Source: Fodinisporobacter ferrooxydans (GTDB lineage: Bacteria > Bacillota > Bacilli > Tumebacillales > MYW30-H2). Taken from it: a stretch of DNA of 64,000 bases. Position 1 is the stretch's first letter. Each line of letters begins with the position of its first letter. This document shows positions 53,449 to 61,833 of this stretch, in pieces. The notes below the pieces were generated by a model. It worked only from the letters and a program-made list of their open reading frames with translations. It made no database searches and was not told the DNA's origin. The stretch covers positions 797,536-861,535 of the forward strand of contig NZ_CP089291.1 of NCBI RefSeq assembly GCF_022818495.1, written 5' to 3'. The translations under genes and the position numbers were made by a program.

Positions 53449-55791
53449 TTACCGCACCAGACTCAGACTGCGTTTTTGCAAATTGCCAAACAACTCCGCC
53501 GTGCCGTCAAGCCCCTGATATAACAATGTGCTTCCTGCATACTGTTTGACCATTTTCTTTAAACCGGCCGCCTGTTCACTGATTTGCAAATGATTTTGAA
53601 TCAACTGCGGATTACACGTTAATGCGGCCAATGCGATCGACACATGCTCCGCTGTATGTTTGTTCAATTCCTGCCGCTTTAAAAAAAGTTTGGCCCGTTC
53701 AAATTGCCGGATAACCGCTTTGCCGACACATTTGCCGGCATTTGCGGAAACGACGATCATATAATCATCCCCGCCGATATGCCCGACGAAATCTTCCGGA
53801 TGTCCGCATTCCCGTATAGCTCGCTGCAAAATCCGCGCCGTCAATAATATCAGCCGATCGCCTCGTTCAAATCCATATTTGTCATTGAACGCCTTGAATG
53901 CATTCAGATCCGCATACAACACGTCAAAGGGAACGCCGCTGTCGAGCCGATGCCGCAATTCTTCCTCAATCCTGACATTTCCCGGAAGTCCGGTCAGGGG
54001 ATTGGCATATTTGGCAAGTTCGATCTGGATCCGCGACATCGATTGCAGAATGTGGTGGACCGTCACAACGCCATAATAATACTCGCCATCCATTACAATC
54101 ACATCATCGTACATTTTCTGTTTGCTGCGTTCCGTCGCATAGGACGCCGCCCGTTCGACCGAAGTGCGGCGGTCAAGCATGAGTGGCGTATCATCCATCA
54201 CTTCATCGATGGTTTTATTAAAATACAGCGGCACTCCATAGCGCCATCCCAACATCCGGAACAGATGTTGACGCGTCACCATGCCGATCGGTTTCGTCCC
54301 TTCCATCACGACAACACTTGAAATATCGCGCTGTTGTTCGAATAACTCATGCAACGCCCGCACTTCTGTGCTGCGGGAAATTGTATAGGTACGGGAGCAA
54401 ATATCGCCGATTTCCGCTGTCTGTCTATGCCTGTACTGGAGTTTGGCTGCCGACCGCTTTGATAAAAGATGCAAGGCTCGCCCCGGGACTTCCATTTGCT
54501 GCCTGGCATCGGGCCGCCCCAGAAGATAGCCTTGTCCAAACTGCACGCCCAGGCGTTTGATCATGCGCAATTCTTCATCTGTCTCAATGCCTTCCGCCAA
54601 CAATTTGCAGTTTACTTTATTGGCGATCGTCACAAATGCTTCCAGGATCGCCTGGCGAATGGGGTCCTGGTCAATATTGCGAATCAGCGACATGTCCATT
54701 TTGATGATATCAGGCGCCAACTCCACAATGGATTGCAGATTGGAATAGCCGGCGCCTACGTCATCCACCGCAATCAAATACCCCTGATCCCGGTAATGAT
54801 TTAACGCGCGGCGAAAGGAATGAAAATCCCGGATGCTGTTCCGTTCGGTAATCTCAAACACAACTTGATCCGGTTTGATATTCCGCTGTTGCAAGATTTG
54901 CTTGGTCCAGCCGGCCGAAAATCTGGCATCGTCAATCATTTTTGGATTCATATTCAAAAAAAGCTTTCGATCACGGCCGAGCTGCTGCAAATTCGTAATG
55001 GCAGCTTCCCGGCAAATTCGTTCCAACGTATACAAATCTCCGTATTCTTCGCCACTGGCAAACAGCACATCCGGCCGTTCAAAATACGATCCTTTGGGTC
55101 CGCGGGACAACGCCTCCCAGCCGATCACTTGCGAGAGCTCCAAATCTACGATCGGTTGATAGACACTGCGAATATCCCTGCGCAACAAAATGGATTGAAA
55201 TTCCCCGTACAACAAAGAGGAACGGGCATTGTCGCCCTTTTTGGCCATACGCATCGCCTGCTTGATGCAGACATATAACTGTTTTTCCAAGATCCCGCGG
55301 TCCTGGTACATAATCGCATATCCGACATGCAAGTCCACTTGCAGCCCCAACGTCTGCACGGTCTCCTGATTCATCTGATAGGAAATGTCCCGCCGCAATG
55401 CGTTGGACAACTCGTATATTTGCTGTTCGGTCGGATTCTGCGCTGCGATGCAAACCAGAAAATCATCCGCCCAAAAATTTTCAATCGATAAAATGTCCTT
55501 TCTCGGCAACGTGGCATGAAGACACACTTGAATCGCATCGGAAAGAATTTGAATCAGCTTTGCCGACAGCTCATCACCCACGCGGCTTTCGATTTCTTTC
55601 ATCTTTACAATATCGACATAAAGCAATACAATCGCTTGATTGTGATCCAATGCCGTCTGCAATTGTCTCGCTAACGGATGATAGCGGATCAGTTCATTTA
55701 CAATACTCGGCGGAGGCTGAAATTTCCCTCTCCCGAAGTGAATCATTTTGCCGACTTGAAAAAGCCAGCGCGAAAACGGATGGTTCCCCAT
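53449..55791 (-). CDS. multi-domain cyclic-di-GMP protein (GGDEF-EAL-CBS-GGDEF)
   Basis: A 780-aa protein. Order: an N-terminal degenerate GGDEF-like domain (IENFWADDFLVCIA), an EAL domain (GWEALSRGPKGSYFERP, FEITERNSI, AVDDVGAGYSNLQSI, LLAEGIETDEEL), a CBS pair (about residues 470-590) and a C-terminal GGDEF-like domain reading FVGHIGGDDYMIVV (GGDDY instead of GGDEF). The EAL domain may be a phosphodiesterase; CBS suggests sensing of adenine nucleotides. ATG with AAGGAG upstream. It lies upstream of pstS on the same strand, separated by 177 bp. Confidence 0.88.
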   Translation of the reverse strand: MGNHPFSRWLFQVGKMIHFGRGKFQPPPSIVNELIRYHPLARQLQTALDHNQAIVLLYVDIVKMKEIESRVGDELSAKLIQILSDAIQVCLHATLPRKDILSIENFWADDFLVCIAAQNPTEQQIYELSNALRRDISYQMNQETVQTLGLQVDLHVGYAIMYQDRGILEKQLYVCIKQAMRMAKKGDNARSSLLYGEFQSILLRRDIRSVYQPIVDLELSQVIGWEALSRGPKGSYFERPDVLFASGEEYGDLYTLERICREAAITNLQQLGRDRKLFLNMNPKMIDDARFSAGWTKQILQQRNIKPDQVVFEITERNSIRDFHSFRRALNHYRDQGYLIAVDDVGAGYSNLQSIVELAPDIIKMDMSLIRNIDQDPIRQAILEAFVTIANKVNCKLLAEGIETDEELRMIKRLGVQFGQGYLLGRPDARQQMEVPGRALHLLSKRSAAKLQYRHRQTAEIGDICSRTYTISRSTEVRALHELFEQQRDISSVVVMEGTKPIGMVTRQHLFRMLGWRYGVPLYFNKTIDEVMDDTPLMLDRRTSVERAASYATERSKQKMYDDVIVMDGEYYYGVVTVHHILQSMSRIQIELAKYANPLTGLPGNVRIEEELRHRLDSGVPFDVLYADLNAFKAFNDKYGFERGDRLILLTARILQRAIRECGHPEDFVGHIGGDDYMIVVSANAGKCVGKAVIRQFERAKLFLKRQELNKHTAEHVSIALAALTCNPQLIQNHLQISEQAAGLKKMVKQYAGSTLLYQGLDGTAELFGNLQKRSLSLVR

Positions 55792-56023
55792 GTTCTGAAC
55801 TCCTTAACGATCCGACTCTGCATCGTCCCTGGACTGGATACGTTCCCACTTGATGATTCCTATTGTACTGTGCGAATTTTGCGGAATCGTAAACAAACGA
55901 TGTTGGAATTGTAAATGCGGATAGATTTACAATTTCTTTAAATGATCTTTAAAAATCCTAAAACTGAATGGGTTATACTACAAATCAAGCAAAAGAATCT
56001 CTGGATGCCTGGGGGTAGTTTCC
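55792..56023. other. divergent intergenic region
   Basis: The 232 bp between two divergent genes should contain both promoters. It is AT-rich in the middle (TTTACAATTTCTTTAAATGATCTTTAAA near 55925), with TTTACAA-like segments but no convincing promoter pair or operator. Confidence 0.35.
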
Positions 56024-56509
56024 ATGAACGGTCAGCACGGACAGTATTATGTGGTACCATCAGAAAAACGCGGTTCTTGCATCATCGATCGCAACCGGAT
56101 TCCATATATCATCGGCTGCAACCTGCCAAACATATGTACAAGTCAGTTGCAAAAGGCACAGACCCAAATGATCTCCTCCATTGTACAGCAGGAACAGGCA
56201 GTTGCTCTCTTGTTAGACATATACTTCCTGCTGGATACGGGCAGTTGCTCCTTGTCCATTTGCTTATTCCAACAGGACCACCCTTCATTCTTTGCAGACT
56301 TGGAAGAAGCCCAGGCATTATACCTGTTGCCAGAGGGAACGAATCCATTGATTCATAACAATCCTTCAGTTTTTATGACTTGTCTGAACCAAAAAGGAAT
56401 CGGCGTTGCCATTACCGAACAGCTGCGGCAAACCATATGTGTCATGCGCCAAACATTCCCGCTGCCGAACGTTTTTATTCCTGCATCTGCCCCCGGTTTC
56501 TCTCTGTAA
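56024..56509 (+). CDS. hypothetical protein, short
   Basis: A 161-aa soluble protein of unknown function. No domain is recognised. It has a hydrophobic stretch (VALLLDIYFLLDTGSCSL) and a C-terminal ITEQLRQTICVMRQTFPLPN. The ATG has GGGGGT about nine bases upstream and a strong terminator follows 35 bp after its stop, so it is likely a real gene. It stands alone between the c-di-GMP protein and an HTH-TPR regulator. Confidence 0.6.
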   Translation: MNGQHGQYYVVPSEKRGSCIIDRNRIPYIIGCNLPNICTSQLQKAQTQMISSIVQQEQAVALLLDIYFLLDTGSCSLSICLFQQDHPSFFADLEEAQALYLLPEGTNPLIHNNPSVFMTCLNQKGIGVAITEQLRQTICVMRQTFPLPNVFIPASAPGFSL

Positions 56510-56543
56510 TCCTCTCGATTCTGCCCCGGGAGAAACCATTTTC

Positions 56544-56579
56544 AAAGAACCTTTTACTTTCTGTAAAAGGTTCTTTTTT
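56544..56579 (+). terminator. intrinsic terminator
   Basis: A perfect 14-bp stem (AAAGAACCTTTTAC with GTAAAAGGTTCTTT), 5-base loop and a T tail. It ends the 56024 gene. Confidence 0.9.
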
Positions 56580-56728
56580 AACCTGAAATTTCAAAACATT
56601 CTTTCATCCAAAGGATTGACCCTTACCTATATCACCTGTACAATGAAATCTAACAATAGATTGGACGCTCTTGCATGGAAATCTTCAAAGAATTCGGCAG
56701 AAGAGGAAGTAATTGGGGGAACCGTGGG

Positions 56729-58021
56729 ATGAAAGCTACAGTTGGCAGTAAAATCCGCGAAGTTCGCATGCGCAAGGGAATTACCCAGACCGAACTTGCA
56801 AACGGACTTGTGACACCAAGTATGATCAGTCAAATAGAAGCTGACAAGGCGAATCCATCGTACAGCTTATTGTATGCAATCTCTGAACGTCTTGAGACGC
56901 CATTGGAGTATTTTCTTACTGACGTGCAAAATCAATTAGAAAAAACAAGTGCGTTTCGTATTGCCATTGCGTATATCAACTGCCAACAAGACGAAGAAGC
57001 CATACCGTTCTTGCAGCGGTTGCTGGAAGATGATCCGCCTGTGATACCGATTCTCGATGTCACATACTATCTGGCAGTGGCCTTATTGCATACGGGCAAG
57101 ATCCATGAAGCGCACGCCAAATTTGAATATGTGCTGGAAAATGCTTTATTGCAAAAAAATACGGAGCGCATCATCCAGTGCTATATAGAATTAGGAAATT
57201 TGGAATTCCAGGAACATGACTATCCGACGGCTATCCATCACTGGAGGCGCGGATATGCACAGGCAAAAGAAAGAGAGTTGACCGATCGGTATCAACTGGC
57301 GCAAATTTGCCGCTTGCTTGCGTTAGCCTATGATAAAATCGGCGATCTCGATGCTTGCCATCGGTATTATACGGAAGCGCACCAATATGTATCGACACCG
57401 GAAACCCATCGGGAAGTTGCCGATACGTATCGCCGACTGGCAACTCAGGCACATGAAGAAGGCCAATTTGATGTGGCGATCGAGTATGCGATGAATGCTT
57501 CCATCTTAAGCCGTCAAGCCGATTTGCAGAAAGACATTCTCACGATACAAATCGCTTATGGCAAGCATATCGGGGAAAACAACCAAACAGAAGAAGCGAT
57601 TCAGCTTTTGGAAAATACGGCAAAGCAGGCACAAGTATATGGAGAAGAAGAAGAAGCAGGAAAAGCTCACATTGCCATTGCCGAATTTCTTTTCGATACT
57701 CACTGCGAGGAGCTAGCATTGCAGTATGCGATCAACGCATTGCAGGCAGTACCCAAACGCACGGTCATGCAAGCTGATACATTGTACCTGTTGGCAAATA
57801 TTCACCAAAAATCCGGTGAACTGAATAAGGCGTTGGAGATGTATCAACAAGCCATGCTCATATATCGGGATCTCGATCACGCGCAAGGGTTGATGAAATG
57901 CCATTCCAATCTGGGGATCGTTTACAGCAATCTGGGAGATTTTCGCCATGCATCGGATAGTCTGGAGCAGATGCGTTCAGCCCTTGAGCAAATGTTGCAT
58001 GAACGCAGAGTCATATCCTGA
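56729..58021 (+). CDS. HTH-type transcriptional regulator with TPR domain
   Basis: A 430-aa regulator of the XRE/Rap-like class. Residues 3-60 are a helix-turn-helix (IREVRMRKGITQTELANGLV-TPSMISQIE). The rest is a solenoid of TPR repeats (YYLAVALLHTGKIHEAHAKF, CRLLALAYDKIGDLDACHRY, DTLYLLANIHQKSGELNKAL). Such proteins bind a peptide or partner through the TPRs and control DNA binding; no peptide gene is visible nearby. The ATG at 56729 has GGGGGA about nine bases upstream; a longer frame upstream is unlikely. Confidence 0.88.
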   Translation: MKATVGSKIREVRMRKGITQTELANGLVTPSMISQIEADKANPSYSLLYAISERLETPLEYFLTDVQNQLEKTSAFRIAIAYINCQQDEEAIPFLQRLLEDDPPVIPILDVTYYLAVALLHTGKIHEAHAKFEYVLENALLQKNTERIIQCYIELGNLEFQEHDYPTAIHHWRRGYAQAKERELTDRYQLAQICRLLALAYDKIGDLDACHRYYTEAHQYVSTPETHREVADTYRRLATQAHEEGQFDVAIEYAMNASILSRQADLQKDILTIQIAYGKHIGENNQTEEAIQLLENTAKQAQVYGEEEEAGKAHIAIAEFLFDTHCEELALQYAINALQAVPKRTVMQADTLYLLANIHQKSGELNKALEMYQQAMLIYRDLDHAQGLMKCHSNLGIVYSNLGDFRHASDSLEQMRSALEQMLHERRVIS

Positions 58022-58084
58022 TGCCGGTTTGTGTGAAGCACATGAAAATCATTCACCTGTGACGGCTTCGTGAAAAAATTTTTT

Positions 58085-58112
58085 AGCGTTTGCGTTCACG
58101 CAAACGCTTTTT
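58085..58112 (+). terminator. intrinsic terminator after the HTH-TPR gene
   Basis: A 10-bp perfect stem (AGCGTTTGCG with CGCAAACGCT), 4-base loop and TTTTTCC. It separates the convergent genes and may act in both directions. Confidence 0.85.
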
Positions 58113-58131
58113 CCGTTTATTCATTTGCTCG

Positions 58132-58572
58132 TTATTTCCCGCACAACCCGCTGATTGCCATGACGATTTCATGAGGATTTCGGATGGTTCTCAGATCCAC
58201 GACGCAAACCATATCTTCCGATTCATGAAGCATTTGCAGAAGAAATGCATCCGCTTCCTGCCGCGATACGGTATTAAACCGGAACCATGTGTGCCGTTTT
58301 GCCAACTTCTCTAAAATACCGCCTGTAGCATCCGTTGATTCCATATTTACAACTGTAATACTCAACTTTCGTTTTAACAGCGTTGCACCGCGCAACAAAG
58401 GATCGATGCATCCTTCTACGTATTCTTCCCCGTTCTGTACCAAAAACAGCACATGAACACCCGTTTTGAATGTTTGACTCTTGTTCCAAATCGCCATCAC
58501 CACATGCCATGCAGCAAGAACTGCTCCGTAGATTGCCAACAGCCAGAGTACGAGGGTAAGCACCGCCAACAC
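58132..58572 (-). CDS. membrane protein with truncated GT2-like fold
   Basis: A 146-aa protein with an N-terminal membrane segment (LTLVLWLLAIYGAVLAAWHVV). The rest, VHVLFLVQNGEEYVEGCIDP-LL and ITVVNMESTDATGGILEKLA, resembles the first half of a GT2 glycosyltransferase, but the DxD and later parts are missing. Function unknown. It may be a degenerate GT2, or a small sensor derived from one. The ATG has GGGAGG upstream. Confidence 0.65.
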   Translation of the reverse strand: MLAVLTLVLWLLAIYGAVLAAWHVVMAIWNKSQTFKTGVHVLFLVQNGEEYVEGCIDPLLRGATLLKRKLSITVVNMESTDATGGILEKLAKRHTWFRFNTVSRQEADAFLLQMLHESEDMVCVVDLRTIRNPHEIVMAISGLCGK

Positions 58573-58773
58573 CTCCCTGTGTTGACACTATATGCGTATA
58601 CCTACATGACGGTGCGGAGAGAAATGTGAAAAGGCAGAGCCTGCACAGTAGCTCTGCCATTAAAATGGGGTAGGGTGATATAATATACAATTCGAAGGGC
58701 ATCTGTTGTTTATGCGGGTTGTTGACAGCCGTTTTTAATGATGTGAAAATTTGATGGCTGAAAACCAAATGAA
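58573..58773. other. gap between the GT2-like gene and the tiny YjcZ-like gene
   Basis: About 200 bp that holds the terminator at 58628-58660 and no other recognised feature. Confidence 0.45.
58628..58660 (-). terminator. terminator after the tiny YjcZ-like gene
   Basis: On the minus strand GGCAGAGC, a 10-base loop, GCTCTGCC and TTTTC, about 115 bp after its stop. Confidence 0.65.
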
Positions 58774-58875
58774 TTAGGCTCCTGCACCGCTATAAGGAAC
58801 CAGCAAAATAAACAATACGAAAATAATCAAAAACACAACTGCCCAACGCGTATATCCACCAAATGTTCCGTACAT
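58774..58875 (-). CDS. tiny membrane protein, YjcZ-like sporulation family
   Basis: A 33-aa protein: MYGTFGGYTRWAVVF followed by the hydrophobic LIIFVLFILLVPYSGAGA. The Gly/Tyr-rich head and the FVLFILL core match the Bacillus tiny transmembrane (YjcZ/TIGR01732-type) proteins that are made in spores. AAAGGGG lies nine bases before the ATG. It is shorter than usual ORF cut-offs and easily overlooked. Confidence 0.8.
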   Translation of the reverse strand: MYGTFGGYTRWAVVFLIIFVLFILLVPYSGAGA

Positions 58876-58953
58876 GTGTACACACCCCTTTCTAACCAGT
58901 ATACATCATTAGATGCAAGAGATTAGAAATGTGGAAGGTACAAACGCCTGATC

Positions 58954-60150
58954 CTATAATCCCGCTTCTTGCCGCAAGAGATCCGCTTTATCCGTTTGCT
59001 CCCAGGGAACATTCAAATCTGTACGTCCAAAGTGTCCGTATGCAGCAGTCTGACGATAGATCGGACGGCGCAAATCAAGGGACTTGATAATGCCGGCCGG
59101 ACGCAGATCAAAATGTTTATTCACAAGTTCAACCAGAATATCTTCGGAAACTTTTCCCGTTCCAAATGTATCGACCATGATCGAGACAGGACGGGCAACT
59201 CCGATTGCATACGCCAATTGAACTTCACATTTATCCGCCAATCCCGCTGCCACGATGTTTTTGGCAACGTAGCGAGCCGCATATGCAGCAGAACGATCCA
59301 CCTTCGTCGGGTCTTTTCCGGAGAACGCACCGCCGCCGTGCCGTGCATAACCGCCATACGTATCCACAATAATTTTACGGCCTGTCAGACCTGCATCCCC
59401 TTGTGGTCCACCGATGACAAAACGGCCTGTCGGGTTGATGAAATATTTGGTGTGTTCATCCAATAGATTCGCAGGAACTACCGGCTTGATGACGTATTCC
59501 ATCAAATCGTTTTGAATCGTTTCCAACGTCACTTTTTCGGAATGCTGTGTGGAAATGACAATTGTATCGACACGTACCGGCTTGTCTCCATCATACTCGA
59601 TCGTTACCTGTGTTTTCCCATCCGGACGCAAATAGGACAGCGTTTTGTTCTTGCGTACTTCCGACAAACGGCGAGACAAACGATGCGCCAACGAAATCGG
59701 CATCGGCATCAATTCTTCCGTTTCGTTGCAGGCAAATCCAAACATCAATCCTTGATCGCCGGCGCCTGTTGCCTCAATCTCTTCTTCTGTCATTTCACCT
59801 GTACGGGCTTCCAAGGCTTTGTCCACACCCATTGCAATATCAGGCGATTGTTCATCAATCGAAGTAATGACTGCACATGTATCTGCATCAAAACCAAATT
59901 TCGCGCGGGTATAGCCGATTTCGCGGATCGTATCACGCACCACTTTCGGAATATCCGCATAACAGGATGTCGTGATTTCTCCAGCTACCAATACCAGACC
60001 TGTGGTAACAGATGTTTCACAAGCGACGCGCGCCATCGGATCTTTGGCTAAAATCGCATCCAGAACCGAATCAGAAATTTGGTCACATATTTTATCGGGA
60101 TGTCCCTCGGTTACTGACTCTGATGTAAATAAGTACTTACGTTTTGCCAA
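58954..60150 (-). CDS. metK: S-adenosylmethionine synthetase
   Basis: A 398-aa enzyme that makes S-adenosylmethionine from methionine and ATP. Diagnostic segments: [35 protein letters not shown] (family signature), [20 protein letters not shown] and [23 protein letters not shown] start with AAGGAGG upstream. A sigma-A promoter is visible but no S-box leader, so it is not riboswitch-controlled here. Confidence 0.97.
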   Translation of the reverse strand: MAKRKYLFTSESVTEGHPDKICDQISDSVLDAILAKDPMARVACETSVTTGLVLVAGEITTSCYADIPKVVRDTIREIGYTRAKFGFDADTCAVITSIDEQSPDIAMGVDKALEARTGEMTEEEIEATGAGDQGLMFGFACNETEELMPMPISLAHRLSRRLSEVRKNKTLSYLRPDGKTQVTIEYDGDKPVRVDTIVISTQHSEKVTLETIQNDLMEYVIKPVVPANLLDEHTKYFINPTGRFVIGGPQGDAGLTGRKIIVDTYGGYARHGGGAFSGKDPTKVDRSAAYAARYVAKNIVAAGLADKCEVQLAYAIGVARPVSIMVDTFGTGKVSEDILVELVNKHFDLRPAGIIKSLDLRRPIYRQTAAYGHFGRTDLNVPWEQTDKADLLRQEAGL

Positions 60151-60189
60151 ACAGAACCCCTCCTTGTCCTCCGCAAAAAATCAAAGCTA

Positions 60190-60218
60190 ATGTTAGTACA
60201 TTTCTATATATATGTCAA
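60190..60218 (-). promoter_or_regulatory. sigma-A promoter of metK
   Basis: On the minus strand TTGACA, exactly 17 bases and TAACAT, about 40 bp before the start. The short leader leaves no room for an S-box riboswitch. Confidence 0.65.
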
Positions 60219-60277
60219 TGAAAGATGTAGAATTATGTAGATTTTTGCACATTTTTAAATGTTGCAACGGAATAATA

Positions 60278-60307
60278 GGGTTAGGGAGTGTATATACACC
60301 CTAACCC
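60278..60307. terminator. hairpin between metK and SASP genes
   Basis: GGGTTAGGG and CCCTAACCC form a 9-bp stem around a 12-base loop that is itself self-complementary. On the plus strand a CTTTTT run follows; on the minus strand (the SASP direction) there is none. Confidence 0.55.
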
Positions 60308-60342
60308 TGCTTTTTAGCCTATATTCTTTTGAAAATCTTGAA

Positions 60343-60561
60343 TTACTGATTTTGCTGCTGCAACGCCTGTTCAGCAAAGGCTACCAGCTTTTTGGTCATA
60401 GATCCACCGACGGAACCGGCTTCGCGTGTGGTGACATGTCCCCAATAATCTTCACTGCCTTGGTACACATTAATCCCCAGTTCAGCGGCAATTTCATATT
60501 TCATATCATCGAGAGCTTTATGTGCCGATGGTACAAGTTGTGATCGTTTACGGTTCGCCAT
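60343..60561 (-). CDS. alpha/beta-type small acid-soluble spore protein
   Basis: A 72-aa DNA-binding spore protein that protects DNA in dormant spores. It has KYEIAAELGINVYQG, including the GPR protease cleavage region (E-I-A), and TTREAGSVGGSMTKKLVAFA, the conserved DNA-binding C-terminus. GGGGAGG lies seven bases before the ATG. It shows that the organism forms endospores; expression would be in the forespore (sigma-G). Confidence 0.95.
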   Translation of the reverse strand: MANRKRSQLVPSAHKALDDMKYEIAAELGINVYQGSEDYWGHVTTREAGSVGGSMTKKLVAFAEQALQQQNQ

Positions 60562-60653
60562 TGTTCTGCCTCCCCATTTGAGTTTGTAATGTTAGTGTGG
60601 TTCATTTGCTCAGGATCCACACTAGCAAATCGATGGAGCGGCTAACAGGGATT

Positions 60654-61427
60654 TTAAGATCTGGAAGTATCTTCAGGCCACCGAGTGCGTTTGCCAAAAC
60701 GGGTGTCCCGCAGAACTTTCCAGGCAAATTGCGGCAAGACCAATTGCCGCCGCCAGCGGCTCGGTTGGCTCACCAAGCGATAGAACCATTCGGCTCGCAA
60801 ATTTTGAAACAGCCTGGGCGCTCGTTTGACGGTACCTGCCCATATATCGATACAACCGCCAATGCCGATCATTAACGGAACTTGCAATTGCTCCTGATAT
60901 TCTGCAATAAACAACTCCTGTTTCGGCATACCCAAACCCACGAGTAAAATATGTGGTCGAAATGTACGGATTTGCTCCAAAATCAGCGGCAATTGATCCC
61001 CAAAATAACCATGATGGCCTGCCAAACGAAGATTTGGGTATTGGATTTTCAAGTTGTCCAATGCTTTTTGATTCGATTCCGGCGATGCTCCCAGAATAAA
61101 TACAGACCAGCCTTCCTGTTCCGCTTCCTTTAATAATAGGGGTGTCGTATCCGCGCCTGTGACGCGTTCGGAAATGGATCTTCCATAATATTTGGATGCC
61201 CAAACAATCCCGATGCCATCCGGGGTAATTTGTGCAGCACGTTGAAAAATTTTATACAGCCTTTCGTCAGTCAATGCCATCATCACAGCTTCCGGATTTG
61301 CCGTAATGATATGCTCCGAGCCGCCGCTTTGAATCAAAAGCTTCCAATAACTGACGGTTTCCTTTGTCGTATATAAAGAGAACGGAATTCCCAAAATGTT
61401 TACGGTAGGCAGAATGCCCTGGTTCAT
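60654..61427 (-). CDS. tagA: WecG/TagA/CpsF family glycosyltransferase
   Basis: A 257-aa enzyme that adds N-acetylmannosamine (or a similar sugar) to lipid-linked GlcNAc in teichoic or secondary cell-wall polysaccharide synthesis. Motifs: ITANPEAVMMALTDERL, ITPDGIGIVWASKYYG, RVTGADTTPLLL, ILLVGLGMPKQELFIAEYQE and GIGGCIDIWAGTVKRAPRLF. The ATG has AGGATGGTG about seven bases upstream. Divergent from csaB, with which it probably builds the pyruvylated wall polysaccharide. Confidence 0.93.
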   Translation of the reverse strand: MNQGILPTVNILGIPFSLYTTKETVSYWKLLIQSGGSEHIITANPEAVMMALTDERLYKIFQRAAQITPDGIGIVWASKYYGRSISERVTGADTTPLLLKEAEQEGWSVFILGASPESNQKALDNLKIQYPNLRLAGHHGYFGDQLPLILEQIRTFRPHILLVGLGMPKQELFIAEYQEQLQVPLMIGIGGCIDIWAGTVKRAPRLFQNLRAEWFYRLVSQPSRWRRQLVLPQFAWKVLRDTRFGKRTRWPEDTSRS

Positions 61428-61443
61428 GTTTGTACACCATCCT

Positions 61444-61504
61444 ACATGAATATCCTATCATGAATTTCCTTTTTTCCACATGAATATCCTATCATGAATT
61501 TCCT
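61444..61504. repeat. 27-bp direct repeat in the tagA leader
   Basis: ACATGAATATCCTATCATGA followed by ATTTCCT occurs at 61444-61470 and exactly again at 61478-61504. On the minus strand each copy carries two AGGA-N5-ATG units that resemble ribosome binding sites plus start codons ahead of tagA. Confidence 0.85.
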
Positions 61505-61615
61505 GTATCAATGAGTCGAATACACCGAGGAGCCGCAGGGCTCTTCCAAAGGCAGTGTAACACAAAAAATGTAAATGCAACACAAAAAAATCAATCGGAC
61601 CCGATCAGATCGACT

Positions 61616-61695
61616 CCATGTTTACAAATTCATCTCCAAGTTTGCAAATTCATCTCCAAGTTTGCAAGTTCATCACCATGTTCACAAAACCATAC
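61616..61695. repeat. 20-bp tandem repeat upstream of csaB
   Basis: Three units of CCAAGTTTGCAAATTCATCT type (61616, 61636, 61656) with one to four differences, plus a fourth more diverged unit at 61676. Confidence 0.8.
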
Positions 61696-61833
61696 AAGCT
61701 GCCCCAGATCGATTCCGTCGATATGCGTGCCTAATATACATGCCTTTCCAATGCGGGGGGAACCTGCTATACTGTATAAAGCCTGTCGTATTTTGTTTTT
61801 TGGTCAGATTGGTAAGAAAGGAAAGGGACGGAT

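Larger units (their letters stand above)
61428..61833. other. repeat-rich divergent region between tagA and csaB
   Basis: About 400 bp without a gene. It contains a 27-bp direct repeat near tagA, a 20-bp tandem repeat nearer csaB and an ACACAAAAAA(T) duplication at 61560-61590. The promoters of both cell-wall genes must lie here. Confidence 0.6.

Noticed and set aside
58274-58768. 164-aa minus-strand frame
   Set aside because: Shadow of the 58132 gene in another frame, running into the terminator region.
60151-60342. S-box (SAM) riboswitch before metK
   Set aside because: The promoter lies about 40 bp before the start and no S-box sequence is present.
61616-61695. CRISPR-like array upstream of csaB
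   Set aside because: 20-bp units are contiguous without unique spacers; no cas genes in the window.
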